In this document: piece by piece, positions 1-8,190 of the stretch | Layout of the letters: each line of letters starts with the position of its first letter | How positions within the stretch are numbered: the stretch's first letter is position 1 | From: Chloroflexota bacterium | GTDB lineage: Bacteria; Chloroflexota; UBA11872 | Assembly (NCBI GenBank): GCA_028873795.1 | Contig: JAPPNP010000026.1 | Span: forward strand, 134,304 to 198,303 | Direction of reading: 5' to 3' | DNA length: 64,000 bases | Position numbers and translations under genes: made by a program | The notes under the pieces: model-generated | What the model saw: the letters and a program-made list of their open reading frames with translations, nothing else | Databases searched by the model: none | Told to the model about the DNA's origin: nothing

Positions 1-776
1 GCATCGCCCGCGACGAGCCGCGGTTCGTGCTGGTGCACTCCAGCGACCGCATCATTCCCGAGCTCAGCCGCGAGTTGGGCGACTACGCCCGCGAAAGGCT
101 CGAACGCCGCGGCATCGAGTTCGTGCTCGGCCGGCGCGTGGCCGCCGCCGATGCCGAAAGCGTCACTCTCGACGACGACTCCCGGCTTCCGACGCGCACC
201 CTGGTCTGGACCGCTGGAAACCAGCCCAGCCCGTTGCTGCGCGGGATGCCCTGTGAGCGGAACCGCCGCGGCCAGCTCGTGGTCGAGCCCACGCTGCAGG
301 TGCCCGGCATGGACGGCGTGTGGGCCTTGGGCGACGGCGCGCAGGTGCCGGACGTGCACCGGCCGGGCGCCTTTCACCCGCCCACCGCGCAGCACGCGAT
401 CCGCCAGGGCAAGACCGTGGCCAACAACGTGGTGTCCGTCGCGAGCGGGCGGGCGCCAAAACCGTTCAACTACCGCGCCATCGGCTCGCTGGTCGCGCTC
501 GGGTCCCGCACCGCCGCCGCCGAAGTGGCCGGCCGCAAGTTCTCCGGCTTCGTCGCCTGGGTCATGTGGCGCACGATCTACTTCACCAAGCTGCCGGGCA
601 TGGACCGCAAGGTGCGGGTGGCGCTCGACTGGGCCATCGATCTGCTGTTCCCGCGCGACATCGTGCTGCTGCCCGGGCCGTCGGACACCCCGGAGCCGAG
701 TGCGGGCGGCCGAAACGGCAAGGCCGATCCCCGTCCCGGCCCCGAGCCGGTCGCCCCAGGAGCGTCCGACGCATGA
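1..776 (+). CDS. NAD(P)/FAD-dependent oxidoreductase, type II NADH dehydrogenase-like (5' truncated by window)
   Basis: The frame is open to the first base, so the N-terminus lies outside the window; GTG at 27 is internal. What remains is the C-terminal half of an NDH-2-type flavoprotein: a second nucleotide-binding region, the FAD-contacting motif VWALGDGA, the stretch PTAQHAIRQGKTVANN, and the hydrophobic/amphipathic tail (AWVMWRTIYFTKLPG) that attaches such enzymes to the membrane. Family role: electron transfer from NADH to quinone without proton pumping. A Pro/Gly-rich tail follows. The stop overlaps the ATG of the next gene (ATGA), so the two are probably translated together. NDH-2 is the best reading; related sulfide:quinone or other pyridine-nucleotide-disulfide oxidoreductases cannot be excluded without the N-terminus. 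Confidence 0.85.
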   Translation, partial: IARDEPRFVLVHSSDRIIPELSRELGDYARERLERRGIEFVLGRRVAAADAESVTLDDDSRLPTRTLVWTAGNQPSPLLRGMPCERNRRGQLVVEPTLQVPGMDGVWALGDGAQVPDVHRPGAFHPPTAQHAIRQGKTVANNVVSVASGRAPKPFNYRAIGSLVALGSRTAAAEVAGRKFSGFVAWVMWRTIYFTKLPGMDRKVRVALDWAIDLLFPRDIVLLPGPSDTPEPSAGGRNGKADPRPGPEPVAPGASDA

Positions 777-2233
777 TCCGCTCCGATCGCCTCGGCGCAT
801 GGCTGCTCACCGGCGCGGTGGCCGGGCTGGTGGGCGGCGTGGTGCTGGCCCTCGCCATGCTGGAGCTCGGAATGATGGCGTCGATGGCGCTCATCGTCAC
901 CGCCCGCGAGTCGCTGGGCGTCGGGCTGGTGGTGCACTTCGCCCTTTCCGCCGTCTTCGGTGTCCTGTTCGCGGCCCTGGTGCGCAACCAGGCGCGCCGC
1001 AACGACGCTCTGGTGTTCTGGGGCCTCGCCTTCGGGGCGGTCGTGTGGTTCCTCGACCCGCTCACCCTCTACCCGCTCACGTCCGGCCAGCCGGTCACCT
1101 GGTCGCTGGCTGCCGCGCAATCGTCGTTCGACCTGCTGCTCGGCTTCCTGCTGTTCGGCGCGACGACGGGCCTGGCGCTGCTCATCCTGAGCCGGCCGGT
1201 CGTGCGCCGGCCCTCGCTGACGGGCCTGAGTCTGGGGGCCGCCGCGGGACTCGCGGCGGCGGCCATCGCGGCGGGCCTGCTGAACGACCAGGGGCAGACG
1301 CCAACGTTCGCCGCGCTGCCGGCCGACACGGCCGGGCCGGCTGCCTGGCTGGCCGCGCTGATCATCGGCGCGGTCGCCGGCGCGGGATTCGCGGCGCTGG
1401 CCCAGCGCCCCAGCGACAGCGCCGGGGCCGGACTGGTGCGCGGCGCCATGTACGGCTTTCTGCTCTGGGTCGTGCTGCGGCTCACGGTCCTGCCGCTCAT
1501 TTTGGAGGGCGGCCTCCCCTGGTCGGCGGGCGCCGCCGCGGACGCCTATCCCGCGCTCCTCGCCTATCTTGTCTTCGGCGGCTTTCTGGGCGTGGGCTAT
1601 CAATGGCTGCGCGGGCTCTGGCGTGTCCTCTTCGACGAGGTCGACAGCTCGGACGACGAGGAAGGCGTGGGAACACGCGGCCTGCGCGCCCTGGGACGAG
1701 GCATCGCCGCCGGGGTGGTCGGCGGACTGCTCTTTACCTACGTCATGATGCAGGTCGGCGCGCTGCGCGGCGTGGCCGGACTGATGGGCGGCGAGTCGCA
1801 GATCGCGGGCCTCGTGATCCACCTGGTCATCGCCATGCTCTTCGGCGCGGCCTACGGCCTGCTCTTCCGCCGCCAGAGCTACGACGCGGGCTCGGCCGTC
1901 GGCTGGGGCGTCTCCTACGGCTTCTTCCTGTGGATTCTCGGCCCGCAGATCCTCATGCCGATGCTGCTGGGCGCCACGCCCGCATGGTCCGCGGCAGGCG
2001 CCGCCTCATTGACCGCGAGCCTGGTCGGCCACCTCGCCTACGGCGCGGGGCTCGGGCTGACCTATCACTGGTTCGAGACGCGCCACAACCCCTGGTGGAT
2101 CGCCCGCCGCCAGGCCGACGAAGCCCGCCTGCAACGCCGCCGCGAAGCCCTCCAAAGCGCCGCCCCCGCCCTCTGGGCGCTCGTCCTCGTCGTGGGCCTC
2201 ACCCTGCCCGTGATCCTCGGCGCGCCGGCCTAG
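773..2233 (+). CDS. Polytopic membrane protein with internally repeated halves, function unknown
   Basis: 486 residues, starting at the ATG that overlaps the stop of the oxidoreductase gene. The protein is almost entirely hydrophobic segments rich in Gly, Ala and Leu, with short charged loops. Related units appear to recur: residues 10-40 (GAVAGLVGGVVLALAMLEL) and about 309-340 (RGIAAGVVGGLLFTYVMM) begin similar stretches, each followed by a segment with 'hxhHhhhshhFGhhhghLhR' character and then 'WGhxxGxxhWhhxP'. This suggests ancient duplication. No catalytic motif is recognised. The overlap with the NADH dehydrogenase-like gene suggests a role tied to that enzyme or to the membrane, but this is only context. 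The C-terminus ends in a predicted transmembrane helix. Confidence 0.75.
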   Translation: MIRSDRLGAWLLTGAVAGLVGGVVLALAMLELGMMASMALIVTARESLGVGLVVHFALSAVFGVLFAALVRNQARRNDALVFWGLAFGAVVWFLDPLTLYPLTSGQPVTWSLAAAQSSFDLLLGFLLFGATTGLALLILSRPVVRRPSLTGLSLGAAAGLAAAAIAAGLLNDQGQTPTFAALPADTAGPAAWLAALIIGAVAGAGFAALAQRPSDSAGAGLVRGAMYGFLLWVVLRLTVLPLILEGGLPWSAGAAADAYPALLAYLVFGGFLGVGYQWLRGLWRVLFDEVDSSDDEEGVGTRGLRALGRGIAAGVVGGLLFTYVMMQVGALRGVAGLMGGESQIAGLVIHLVIAMLFGAAYGLLFRRQSYDAGSAVGWGVSYGFFLWILGPQILMPMLLGATPAWSAAGAASLTASLVGHLAYGAGLGLTYHWFETRHNPWWIARRQADEARLQRRREALQSAAPALWALVLVVGLTLPVILGAPA

Positions 2234-2257
2234 CCAATCCTCTCGCGCGCACGTGAA

Positions 2258-2277
2258 GGGGCGGTTCGCGAACCGCC
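2258..2277. repeat. Palindromic intergenic repeat, family A (GGTTCGCGAACC core)
   Basis: Perfect palindrome with core GGCGGTTCGCGAACCGCC, here preceded by GAAGGGG instead of GTAGGGG. Same core as the copies at 20218 and 57131. It lies between convergent genes. Confidence 0.8.
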
Positions 2278-2310
2278 GCCTTCGCCAGTCATTCCCGCGC
2301 CCCCCGTCCG

Positions 2311-2337
2311 TCATTCCGGCGGAAGCCGGAATCCAGG
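2311..2337. repeat. Palindromic intergenic repeat, family B (TCATTCC...GGAATCCA)
   Basis: Hairpin TCATTCCGGC-ggaa-GCCGGAATCCAGG. Related copies lie at 8671, 8841 (inverted), 19414, 27791, 40577, 63151 and 63221. Confidence 0.75.
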
Positions 2338-2398
2338 CCTCAACTGTCGGCGGGCAGTGCGTTGGCCCCGTTATTCGCCGCAACCGGTAGAACCGAAC

Positions 2399-2423
2399 GG
2401 GCGGGTTTCAAACCCGGCCCTAC
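2399..2423. repeat. Palindromic intergenic repeat, family A, inverted orientation (TTTCAAA core)
   Basis: GGCGGGTTTCAAACCCGGCC followed by CTAC. This is the reverse-oriented partner of the copy at 2481 and forms a strong hairpin between convergent genes. Confidence 0.75.
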
Positions 2424-2480
2424 CCGACTCCGCATTTCGGGACTAGCGCTGCGCCGCGTCGTGACGCACTCGGCTGGACG

Positions 2481-2505
2481 GTAGGGGCCGGTTTCAAACC
2501 GGCCC
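2481..2505. repeat. Palindromic intergenic repeat, family A (TTTCAAA core)
   Basis: Starts GTAGGGGCCGG, core TTTCAAA, closing arm CCGGCCC. Together with the copy at 2399 it gives two opposite-facing elements about 60 bp apart, just downstream of the minus-strand acetyltransferase gene. Confidence 0.75.
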
Positions 2506-2512
2506 GTCCGAT

Positions 2513-2956
2513 CTATCCGCCCGTCTCCCCGCTCGGAATCCGGTCATACCGCCGAATGCACATGCCCACCGACCGCTGCATGCCAAAGCGCGCGTAGTAC
2601 GACTGCACATGGGCATCGCAGAGCACGTCCACCATGTAGAGGCCCTCGGTTTGCTCCAGCAGCCGCCGCATCAACTCTGAGCCGATCCCTCGGCCCTGGT
2701 ACTCCGGCAGCACCTCCAGCAGCGAGATGTAGGCGCTCAGAACGCCGTCGCTGATGGCCGTGACGAACCCGACCACCTGATCGGATTGCTCGTCGAGCGC
2801 CACCACCACGTGCCCGCTCCCGTGCAGGATGTCGAGATGCGCCTCCGGCGTCGGCTGCCGCAGCCAGTCGACGAAAAACCCGGCCAACTGGCTCGCCTCC
2901 AGCCCCTCGGCCGTTTCGCGGTACTCGATTGAATGCGCTTCGTCAGGGCACGCCAT
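2513..2956 (-). CDS. GNAT-family N-acetyltransferase
   Basis: 147 residues from ATG 2956, preceded by an AGGGAGG ribosome-binding site. A TTG six bases further upstream sits almost on that site and is less likely. The single GNAT domain shows motif A, LEVLPEYQGRGIGSELMRRL, whose Q-x-x-G-x-G loop binds the acetyl-CoA pyrophosphate. A beta-strand (HVVVALDEQSDQVVGFV) precedes it, and a C-terminal YYARFGM segment is typical of the family. It transfers an acetyl group from acetyl-CoA to an amine, but the substrate cannot be read from sequence. It is convergent with the membrane protein gene and divergent from the dehydratase gene. Confidence 0.85.
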   Translation of the reverse strand: MACPDEAHSIEYRETAEGLEASQLAGFFVDWLRQPTPEAHLDILHGSGHVVVALDEQSDQVVGFVTAISDGVLSAYISLLEVLPEYQGRGIGSELMRRLLEQTEGLYMVDVLCDAHVQSYYARFGMQRSVGMCIRRYDRIPSGETGG

Positions 2957-3131
2957 AGGCAAACCTCCCTCGTGGCGAGTGCGGATGGTCCTGCTCGATC
3001 AGAAGCTCCAGCTGCCGGTCGCGCAGATCGCGCCGCCGCATGCTACCCGGCGCTCAGCGCGGTTTTCGGAACCCGCTGCGGCATCCGCCTATCATCGGTC
3101 CCATAGCGGCCCTGCACGGAAAGCCTCCGCC

Positions 3132-4277
3132 ATGCGCATCACCGACATCCGCACGATTCCGGTCTTCGCCGAGCACCGGAACATCAACTACATGGTCACC
3201 AAGGTCGAGACCGATCGGGGCATTTACGGCCTCGGCGAGTCGGCCATCACCGGCAAGGAGCTCGCCATTCAGGGCGTCATTGAGCACTTCCGCCCGCTGC
3301 TGATCGGTGAGGATCCGCGGCGCATCGATCACCTGTGGCAGCGCATGTTCCGCGGCAGCTTCTTCAAGGCCGGGCCCATCCTGGGCGCCGCGATCTCCGC
3401 CATCGACATCGCCCTCTGGGACATCAAGGGCAAGGCGCTTGGCGTTCCGGTGTGGGAGCTGCTGGGCGGCAAGTGCCGCGACGGCGTGGTCGCCTATCCG
3501 CACGTCACGGGCAAGACCCTCGACCAGCTACTGGCCGACGCCGACCGCGCGCTGACGCAGAGCTATCGCTTCGTGCGCTACGGGATGCCGGGCGTCGAGC
3601 CGCAGGGCGGGGTGCTGGAACCGCGGCGCGCCGTGCCGGTCGCCATCGAGACCGCCGAGGCCATGCGCCGGCACGTCGGTCCGGACATCGAGATCTGCAT
3701 CGACTTCCATACGCGCCTCGACCCAAACGAGGCCGTCCGGTTGTGCAAGGGCCTGGAGCCGCTGGACATCTTCTTCGCCGAGGACCCGGTGCGCTCCGAA
3801 CGACCCGAGGCCTATGCCTACGTGCGCCGCCACACCCACGTCCCGATTGCCGGCGGCGAGGAGCTGTCCTCGAAGTGGGAGTTCCAGCCGCTCATCGAGG
3901 GCGACCTGATCGACTACGTGCGCACGGATCTCTGCATCGTCGGTGGATTCACCGAGGCGCGGAAGATCGCCGGCTGGGCCGAATCGCATCACCAATACCT
4001 CGCGCCGCATAGCCCCATGGGACCGATTTCGCTGGCCGCGTGCGTGCATTTGGATATCGCCAGCCCGTTGGTCGGCGTGCAGGAGCTCCCGGAGGTGCCC
4101 GGCGCGCTGGCGGATGTGTTCCCGCAGCAGATGACGTTCGAGGACGGCCACCTGATCGCTCCGACCGCGCCCGGAATCGGCGTGGACATCGACGAGGACG
4201 CCGCGGCCAACCACCCGTTCCAGATGCGTCCGGTCCACGAGCTCCGCCGCCACGACGGCTCGGTCACGAACTGGTAG
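3132..4277 (+). CDS. Enolase-superfamily sugar-acid dehydratase (mandelate racemase/galactonate or mannonate dehydratase-like)
   Basis: 381 residues from ATG 3132; a TATCAT box lies at 3090-3095, a normal distance upstream. N-terminal capping domain followed by a (beta/alpha)7-beta barrel. The metal ligands and catalytic residues line up with D-galactonate dehydratase: D191 and H193 in IDFH, E217 in FFAEDP, E243 in AGGEE and H293 in APHSPMGP. The C-terminal LRRHDGSVTNW also matches that family's ending. Expected reaction: Mg2+-dependent dehydration of a sugar acid to a 2-keto-3-deoxy acid. The exact substrate is unknown, and no sugar-acid transporter or aldolase is adjacent. Other family members (racemases, other acid-sugar dehydratases) are possible. 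Confidence 0.85.
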   Translation: MRITDIRTIPVFAEHRNINYMVTKVETDRGIYGLGESAITGKELAIQGVIEHFRPLLIGEDPRRIDHLWQRMFRGSFFKAGPILGAAISAIDIALWDIKGKALGVPVWELLGGKCRDGVVAYPHVTGKTLDQLLADADRALTQSYRFVRYGMPGVEPQGGVLEPRRAVPVAIETAEAMRRHVGPDIEICIDFHTRLDPNEAVRLCKGLEPLDIFFAEDPVRSERPEAYAYVRRHTHVPIAGGEELSSKWEFQPLIEGDLIDYVRTDLCIVGGFTEARKIAGWAESHHQYLAPHSPMGPISLAACVHLDIASPLVGVQELPEVPGALADVFPQQMTFEDGHLIAPTAPGIGVDIDEDAAANHPFQMRPVHELRRHDGSVTNW

Positions 4278-4298
4278 TCACGGCGGCGAATTGTTCAT

Positions 4299-4380
4299 GT
4301 AGGGGCGCCCCTTGTGGGCGCCCGTGACCCCGCGCCGGTTGACGCCTGGCGATCAGGGCAGCCACAAGGGCTGCCCCTAC
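4299..4380. repeat. Composite inverted repeat, two family-A-like arms facing each other
   Basis: Left unit 4299-4323 begins GTAGGGGCGCCCCTTGTGG; right unit 4356-4380 contains CCACAAGGGCTGCCCCTAC. The outer ends (GTAGGGGC/GCCCCTAC) and inner CTTGTGG/CCACAAG are inverted repeats. It lies between the convergent dehydratase and pgsA genes and may serve as a bidirectional terminator. Confidence 0.65.
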
Positions 4381-4405
4381 ACGGATGCGGACGTTTGCCC
4401 GTCGG

Positions 4406-5032
4406 CTATGTCGTGTCGCCCTCGCCCTCGCGTGCCTTCAGCTTCTTCGCGCGCTCGATTTGGCTGTGCACGTGGAGCACGCGCTGGGCGGCGGTGAGCT
4501 GGGTGGCGATGGCCAGGAACCACATGGCGCCGCTCAGCACCCCGAACGGCGTGAGCAGTGCGATGCCCAGCACGATCAGGCGCTCAGGCCGCTGGAAAAA
4601 GCCGACCTTGCACTCCACGCCCAGCCCCTCGGCGCGGGCGCGCGTGTAGCTGATCAGCATGGACCCGATCAGGGTCAGCAGGGCCAGCACCGTTTCCGCC
4701 CGCGCGCCCACGTCGACGAAATACCAGGTGAGCCCGGTGAAGATCACGCCTTCGCCCCAGCGGTCAATGGTCGAGTCCAGGAACGCACCGAAGTCGGACC
4801 GCCGGTTGCTGACGCGGGCCACGGCGCCGTCGAACATGTCGAATCCGGCGCTGAACAGCAGCATCACGCCGCCGGCGACCTGCCAGCCCAGCGCGATGAT
4901 CACGGCCGTCGGAAACGACAGCACGAGCCCGGTGATGGTGAGCACGTTGGGATCGATGCCGGTGCGCGCCAACGGCGCCACGACTCGCTCGGCCAGCCGG
5001 CGCGATCGGGCCTGCATGCGCTGGTTAATCAT
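4406..5032 (-). CDS. pgsA: CDP-alcohol phosphatidyltransferase, phosphatidylinositol-phosphate synthase-like
   Basis: 208 residues. Contains the CDP-alcohol phosphotransferase signature D-x2-D-G-x2-A-R-x8-G-x3-D-x3-D, here starting DMFDGAVARV and ending FLDSTID, embedded in about six hydrophobic helices. Family reaction: transfer of a phosphatidyl group from CDP-diacylglycerol to an alcohol. With inositol-phosphate synthase and a PimA-like enzyme in the same operon, the acceptor is probably inositol 1-phosphate, as in actinobacterial PgsA1, giving phosphatidylinositol phosphate. The ATG overlaps the stop of the mannosyltransferase gene (TGATG), so it is the last gene of a translationally coupled minus-strand operon. 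A phosphatidylglycerophosphate synthase role is the main alternative but fits the context less well. Confidence 0.85.
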   Translation of the reverse strand: MINQRMQARSRRLAERVVAPLARTGIDPNVLTITGLVLSFPTAVIIALGWQVAGGVMLLFSAGFDMFDGAVARVSNRRSDFGAFLDSTIDRWGEGVIFTGLTWYFVDVGARAETVLALLTLIGSMLISYTRARAEGLGVECKVGFFQRPERLIVLGIALLTPFGVLSGAMWFLAIATQLTAAQRVLHVHSQIERAKKLKAREGEGDTT

Positions 5033-6213
5033 CAGCGAGCCGCCGCTTCCGCCGCACTGGGCGCGAAGGCCCAGTAGCGCCCGCCGATCTCGCGTTCGTT
5101 GAGCAACTCTTCGTAGTAGTCCACCACGCGGGCCGCAATCTTGGGCCAGGCGAATGCTTGGGCGCGCTGCTCGCCGAACGCCGACATTTGCGCGCGCTTG
5201 GTTTCATTGCGCATCAGGCGCAGCAGCGTACGCGCCAGGGCCGCGTCGTCCTTGGGCGGCACCAGCAGCGCGCCCTCGCCGTCCAGCAGCAGCGCGCGGT
5301 AGCCCGGAATGTCGCTGGCCACCACCGGCAGGCCGGCGGCCATGGCTTCCAGCAGCACCACGCCCTGGCTCTCCCCGCCGAGCGCCGGCGAGCAAAAGAC
5401 GTGCGAGCTCTTGAGGTAGCGCTGCTTATCCTCCTGGCTCACGTAGCCCGCAAACACCACGTTGCGCAGGCCAAGCTGGTCCACTTGGCGCTGGTAGATG
5501 CGGCGTTGGCGCGGACGGTACGCCCCCACGAGCACCAGCCGGGTGCGGGGTTGCATCTGTTGGACCAGTTGCATCGCGCGAAGCAGCACCGAGAGGCCCT
5601 TGCGCTTGTCGAAGCGCCCCACGAACAGGATGTTGAAGAACCCGTCGTTCAACTGCGGCAGCGGCTCGACCTCGCGGCCGTAGAAGTCGACGTCGATGCC
5701 GTTGGGAATGATGCGGTACTCGCCGCGATAGGAGCGGTACACCAGGTCCCGCGCCGCCTGCGAGACGGCAATCTTGCCGTCCAGCTTGCGTTGCAGCCGC
5801 CGGATGAGCGGCCGCGTGGTGTGATAGACGAACGCCGACTTGCGCGCCGCGTGGAACGTGCCGACATTCAGCGCCTTGGAGTGGCGCAGCACGGTGAGCG
5901 GCAAGGCCGGCACCAACGGCTCCTGCAAATGGACCACGTCGAACTGGCGCTCGTCCAGGAAGCGCCGCACGCGCGGCAGCAGCGCAGGCGACAGCGTGAG
6001 CCGGGCCGTCGACTGATTCACCGGCAGCGGCACAATGCGGCGCCCGACCCGGTAGAAGTTGGGATTCTCCACCTCGGGCGACTCCGCCGATGACGGCGCC
6101 ATGATCGCGACCTCGTGCCCCAGCGCCCGGAACTCGCGGTCCAGGGCCAGCACGTGCTCCGTCACCCCGCCCGGGTACGGGAAGTCGTAGGGCGAAACCT
6201 GAAGAATGCGCAC
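5032..6213 (-). CDS. pimA: GT4-family glycosyltransferase, phosphatidylinositol mannosyltransferase PimA-like
   Basis: 393 residues from GTG 6213, which overlaps the stop of the upstream acyltransferase (TAGTG). N-terminal Rossmann domain starts MRILQVSPYDFPYPGGVTEH, closely resembling the start of mycobacterial PimA, including the glycine-rich loop. The C-terminal GT-B domain has IPNGIDVDFY, VGRFDKRKG and the EX7E motif in GGESQGVVLLEAMAAG. Family reaction: transfer of mannose from GDP-mannose to the inositol ring of phosphatidylinositol at the inner membrane face. The operon partners (ino1, acyltransferase, pgsA) support that substrate. An in-frame extension upstream of 6213 runs inside the preceding gene and is not used. 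Specificity for mannose is inference. Confidence 0.85.
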   Translation of the reverse strand: MRILQVSPYDFPYPGGVTEHVLALDREFRALGHEVAIMAPSSAESPEVENPNFYRVGRRIVPLPVNQSTARLTLSPALLPRVRRFLDERQFDVVHLQEPLVPALPLTVLRHSKALNVGTFHAARKSAFVYHTTRPLIRRLQRKLDGKIAVSQAARDLVYRSYRGEYRIIPNGIDVDFYGREVEPLPQLNDGFFNILFVGRFDKRKGLSVLLRAMQLVQQMQPRTRLVLVGAYRPRQRRIYQRQVDQLGLRNVVFAGYVSQEDKQRYLKSSHVFCSPALGGESQGVVLLEAMAAGLPVVASDIPGYRALLLDGEGALLVPPKDDAALARTLLRLMRNETKRAQMSAFGEQRAQAFAWPKIAARVVDYYEELLNEREIGGRYWAFAPSAAEAAAR

Positions 6214-7073
6214 TAGCCGGCGGCCTCCCACATGGACCGGAACATATACCACTGCTCCGGCGCCTTGCGGATCAGCGCCTCGAGATCCCACATGACCTGC
6301 TGCATGCCCCGCTGCACGGCCTCGTCCCGCGGCATGCTGCGATCCCAGAAAATCGGCGGCATCGCGTGTGCGGTATAGGTGCCGTCGCCGTTGCGCGTCA
6401 TGCCGCCCACCAGCAGCGGACTGCCGGCGCGCTGCGCCAGGGCGGCTGCTCCAGGCGGCACCCACGCCTCGCGTCCGAAGAACTCCACTTGAACGCCTCG
6501 TCCCGGCGTGGGCCGGTCGGCCAGCAGGGCGACATATTCACCGCGGCGCAGCGCGCGCAGAATCTCGCGCGCCGCGTTCCCGAGCTGGATGCTCTCGAGG
6601 TCGAGCTTGGCCCGCACGTGATCCAGCATGCCGGTCACCGCACGGCTGCGCATGGTCTCGGCGACCACGTGCGTCGGATGGTCCAGCGAGACCAGCCCGC
6701 CGCACCACTCCCAGTTCCCGAAGTGAGCCGTGATCATGATGCCGCCCTTGCGCTGCTCATGGAGCGCCTTGAAATGCTCAAAGCCCTCGATGCGCACCGT
6801 TCGACTGATCAGGTCCGCCTTCGACAGCCGGAAGCTGCGCAGGAAGTCGATCACGTGCTCGACGAACGCCACCACCGACCGCCGGGCCAGGTCTTGCGCC
6901 CGCGGGTCCGACGGCGGCAGGTCCAACACGACCGCCATGTTGGCGATCGTGTTGCGGCGCACGCGCGGTAGGAGCAGAAAAATCAGCGTGCCCAGCACGC
7001 GCGCGACCGACGTCGAGATCGGTCGCGGCATCCAGCCGACCAGATGCGACCCGAGCTCGAACAGGGCGATCAT
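6213..7073 (-). CDS. LpxL/HtrB-family lysophospholipid acyltransferase, PatA-like
   Basis: 286 residues. The acyltransferase HX4E motif is visible in ITAHFGNWEWCGG, with an N-terminal hydrophobic segment and a later LADRPTPGRGVQVEFFG stretch typical of LpxL/HtrB-type enzymes. These transfer an acyl chain to a glycolipid at the membrane. In mycobacteria a homologue (PatA) acylates phosphatidylinositol mannosides and is encoded between pgsA and pimA; here it lies immediately before the pimA-like gene. The ATG at 7073 follows the ino1 stop with no spacer (TAGATG). A lipid A role is unlikely without any lipid A genes nearby. The exact acceptor is inferred from context only. Confidence 0.8.
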   Translation of the reverse strand: MIALFELGSHLVGWMPRPISTSVARVLGTLIFLLLPRVRRNTIANMAVVLDLPPSDPRAQDLARRSVVAFVEHVIDFLRSFRLSKADLISRTVRIEGFEHFKALHEQRKGGIMITAHFGNWEWCGGLVSLDHPTHVVAETMRSRAVTGMLDHVRAKLDLESIQLGNAAREILRALRRGEYVALLADRPTPGRGVQVEFFGREAWVPPGAAALAQRAGSPLLVGGMTRNGDGTYTAHAMPPIFWDRSMPRDEAVQRGMQQVMWDLEALIRKAPEQWYMFRSMWEAAG

Positions 7074-8180
7074 CTACGCGGGATCGGCCGCCGATCCGGC
7101 CGCCGCAACCGTGGCCGACGCAATGAACTCCTCCACCATGGCGTGGGCTTCGGCATCGGTGTACTGAATGGGCGGCGACTTCATGAGGTACGCCGACGGG
7201 CCTTCGAGCGCCCCCGACACCCCGCGCGTCATGGCGATCTTGCAGCAGCGCACCGCGTCGATCACGATGCCCGCCGAGTTGGGCGAGTCCCAGACCTCGA
7301 GCTTCAACTCCAGGTTGAGCGGCTGCCCGCCGAAAGACTCACCCTCCAGGCGAATGAACGCCCACTTGCGGTCGCCGAGCCATTGAACGTAGTCGCTCGG
7401 GCCGATGTGGACGTTGCCCGGGCCGATGTCGTACTCGAGCTGACTCGTCACGGCGTTGGTCTTGGAGACCTTCTTGGACTCCAGCCGCTCGCGCTCCAGC
7501 ATGTTCTTGAAGTCGGAGTTGCCGCCCACGTTCAGCTGGTAGGTGCGATCGAGGTTGACGCCCCGGTCCCGGAACAGCCGGGTCAGGACCCGGTGCACGA
7601 TCGTGGCTCCCACCTGCGACTTGATGTCGTCGCCGATGATGGGCACCTTGGCCCGCTCGAAGCGCTGCTGCCAGTAGTCCTCGCGCGCGATGAACACCGG
7701 CATGCAGTTCACCATGGCGCAACCGGCCTGCAGCACCTGCTCGACGTACCACTTGGTGGCTTCCTCGCTGCCCACCGGCAGGTAGTTGATCACCACGTCG
7801 GTGTGGGTGTCCTGAAGCAGCTCGACGATGTCGTCCGTCGAGCCGTCGGCCTTCACCACCGTGTCCGCCATGTAGCGGCCGATGCCGTCGTGGGTCATGC
7901 CGCGCGCCACCGGGACGTCCTGGTGCGAGACGTCCGAGAACTTCACGGTGTTGTTCGGCTCGGCGAAGATCGCGTCGCTGAGGTCGGTTCCGACCTTGTT
8001 GCGGTCGACGTCGATGGCCGCCGAAAACTCGATATCGCCAACGTGATAGGGCCCCAGCACGGTGTGCATGAGCCCGGGGATGAACTCATCGGCAGGGGCG
8101 TTGCGATAGTGCGCAACCCCTTGCACCAACGACGAGGCGCAGTTGCCGACGCCAATGATCCCGACGCGAACCGTGGACAT
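7074..8180 (-). CDS. ino1: Inositol-3-phosphate synthase (myo-inositol-1-phosphate synthase)
   Basis: 368 residues, the usual size of the short actinobacterial/archaeal form. N-terminal NAD-binding loop [12 protein letters not shown], then NYLPVGSE, the conserved [17 protein letters not shown], and the signature [12 protein letters not shown] with [14 protein letters not shown] containing catalytic lysines. Reaction: NAD-dependent isomerisation of glucose 6-phosphate to inositol 3-phosphate in the cytosol, supplying the head group for the downstream pgsA and pimA products. ATG 8180 is preceded by GGGAG at 8186-8190. It starts 10 bp after the arsR stop, implying one transcript under that regulator. 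Confidence 0.95.
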   Translation of the reverse strand: MSTVRVGIIGVGNCASSLVQGVAHYRNAPADEFIPGLMHTVLGPYHVGDIEFSAAIDVDRNKVGTDLSDAIFAEPNNTVKFSDVSHQDVPVARGMTHDGIGRYMADTVVKADGSTDDIVELLQDTHTDVVINYLPVGSEEATKWYVEQVLQAGCAMVNCMPVFIAREDYWQQRFERAKVPIIGDDIKSQVGATIVHRVLTRLFRDRGVNLDRTYQLNVGGNSDFKNMLERERLESKKVSKTNAVTSQLEYDIGPGNVHIGPSDYVQWLGDRKWAFIRLEGESFGGQPLNLELKLEVWDSPNSAGIVIDAVRCCKIAMTRGVSGALEGPSAYLMKSPPIQYTDAEAHAMVEEFIASATVAAAGSAADPA

Positions 8181-8190
8181 GGTGACTCCC

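Noticed and set aside
2258-2505. Closely spaced palindromes as a CRISPR or attachment site
   Set aside because: They belong to dispersed families with variable cores and irregular spacing, found throughout the window.
4385-5077. Long plus-strand open frame opposite pgsA and pimA
   Set aside because: Shadow of real minus-strand genes in GC-rich DNA; translation is Arg/His/Gln-rich with no domain. The same applies to the other long opposite-strand frames over recF, the E1/E2 operon and the SHMT fusion.
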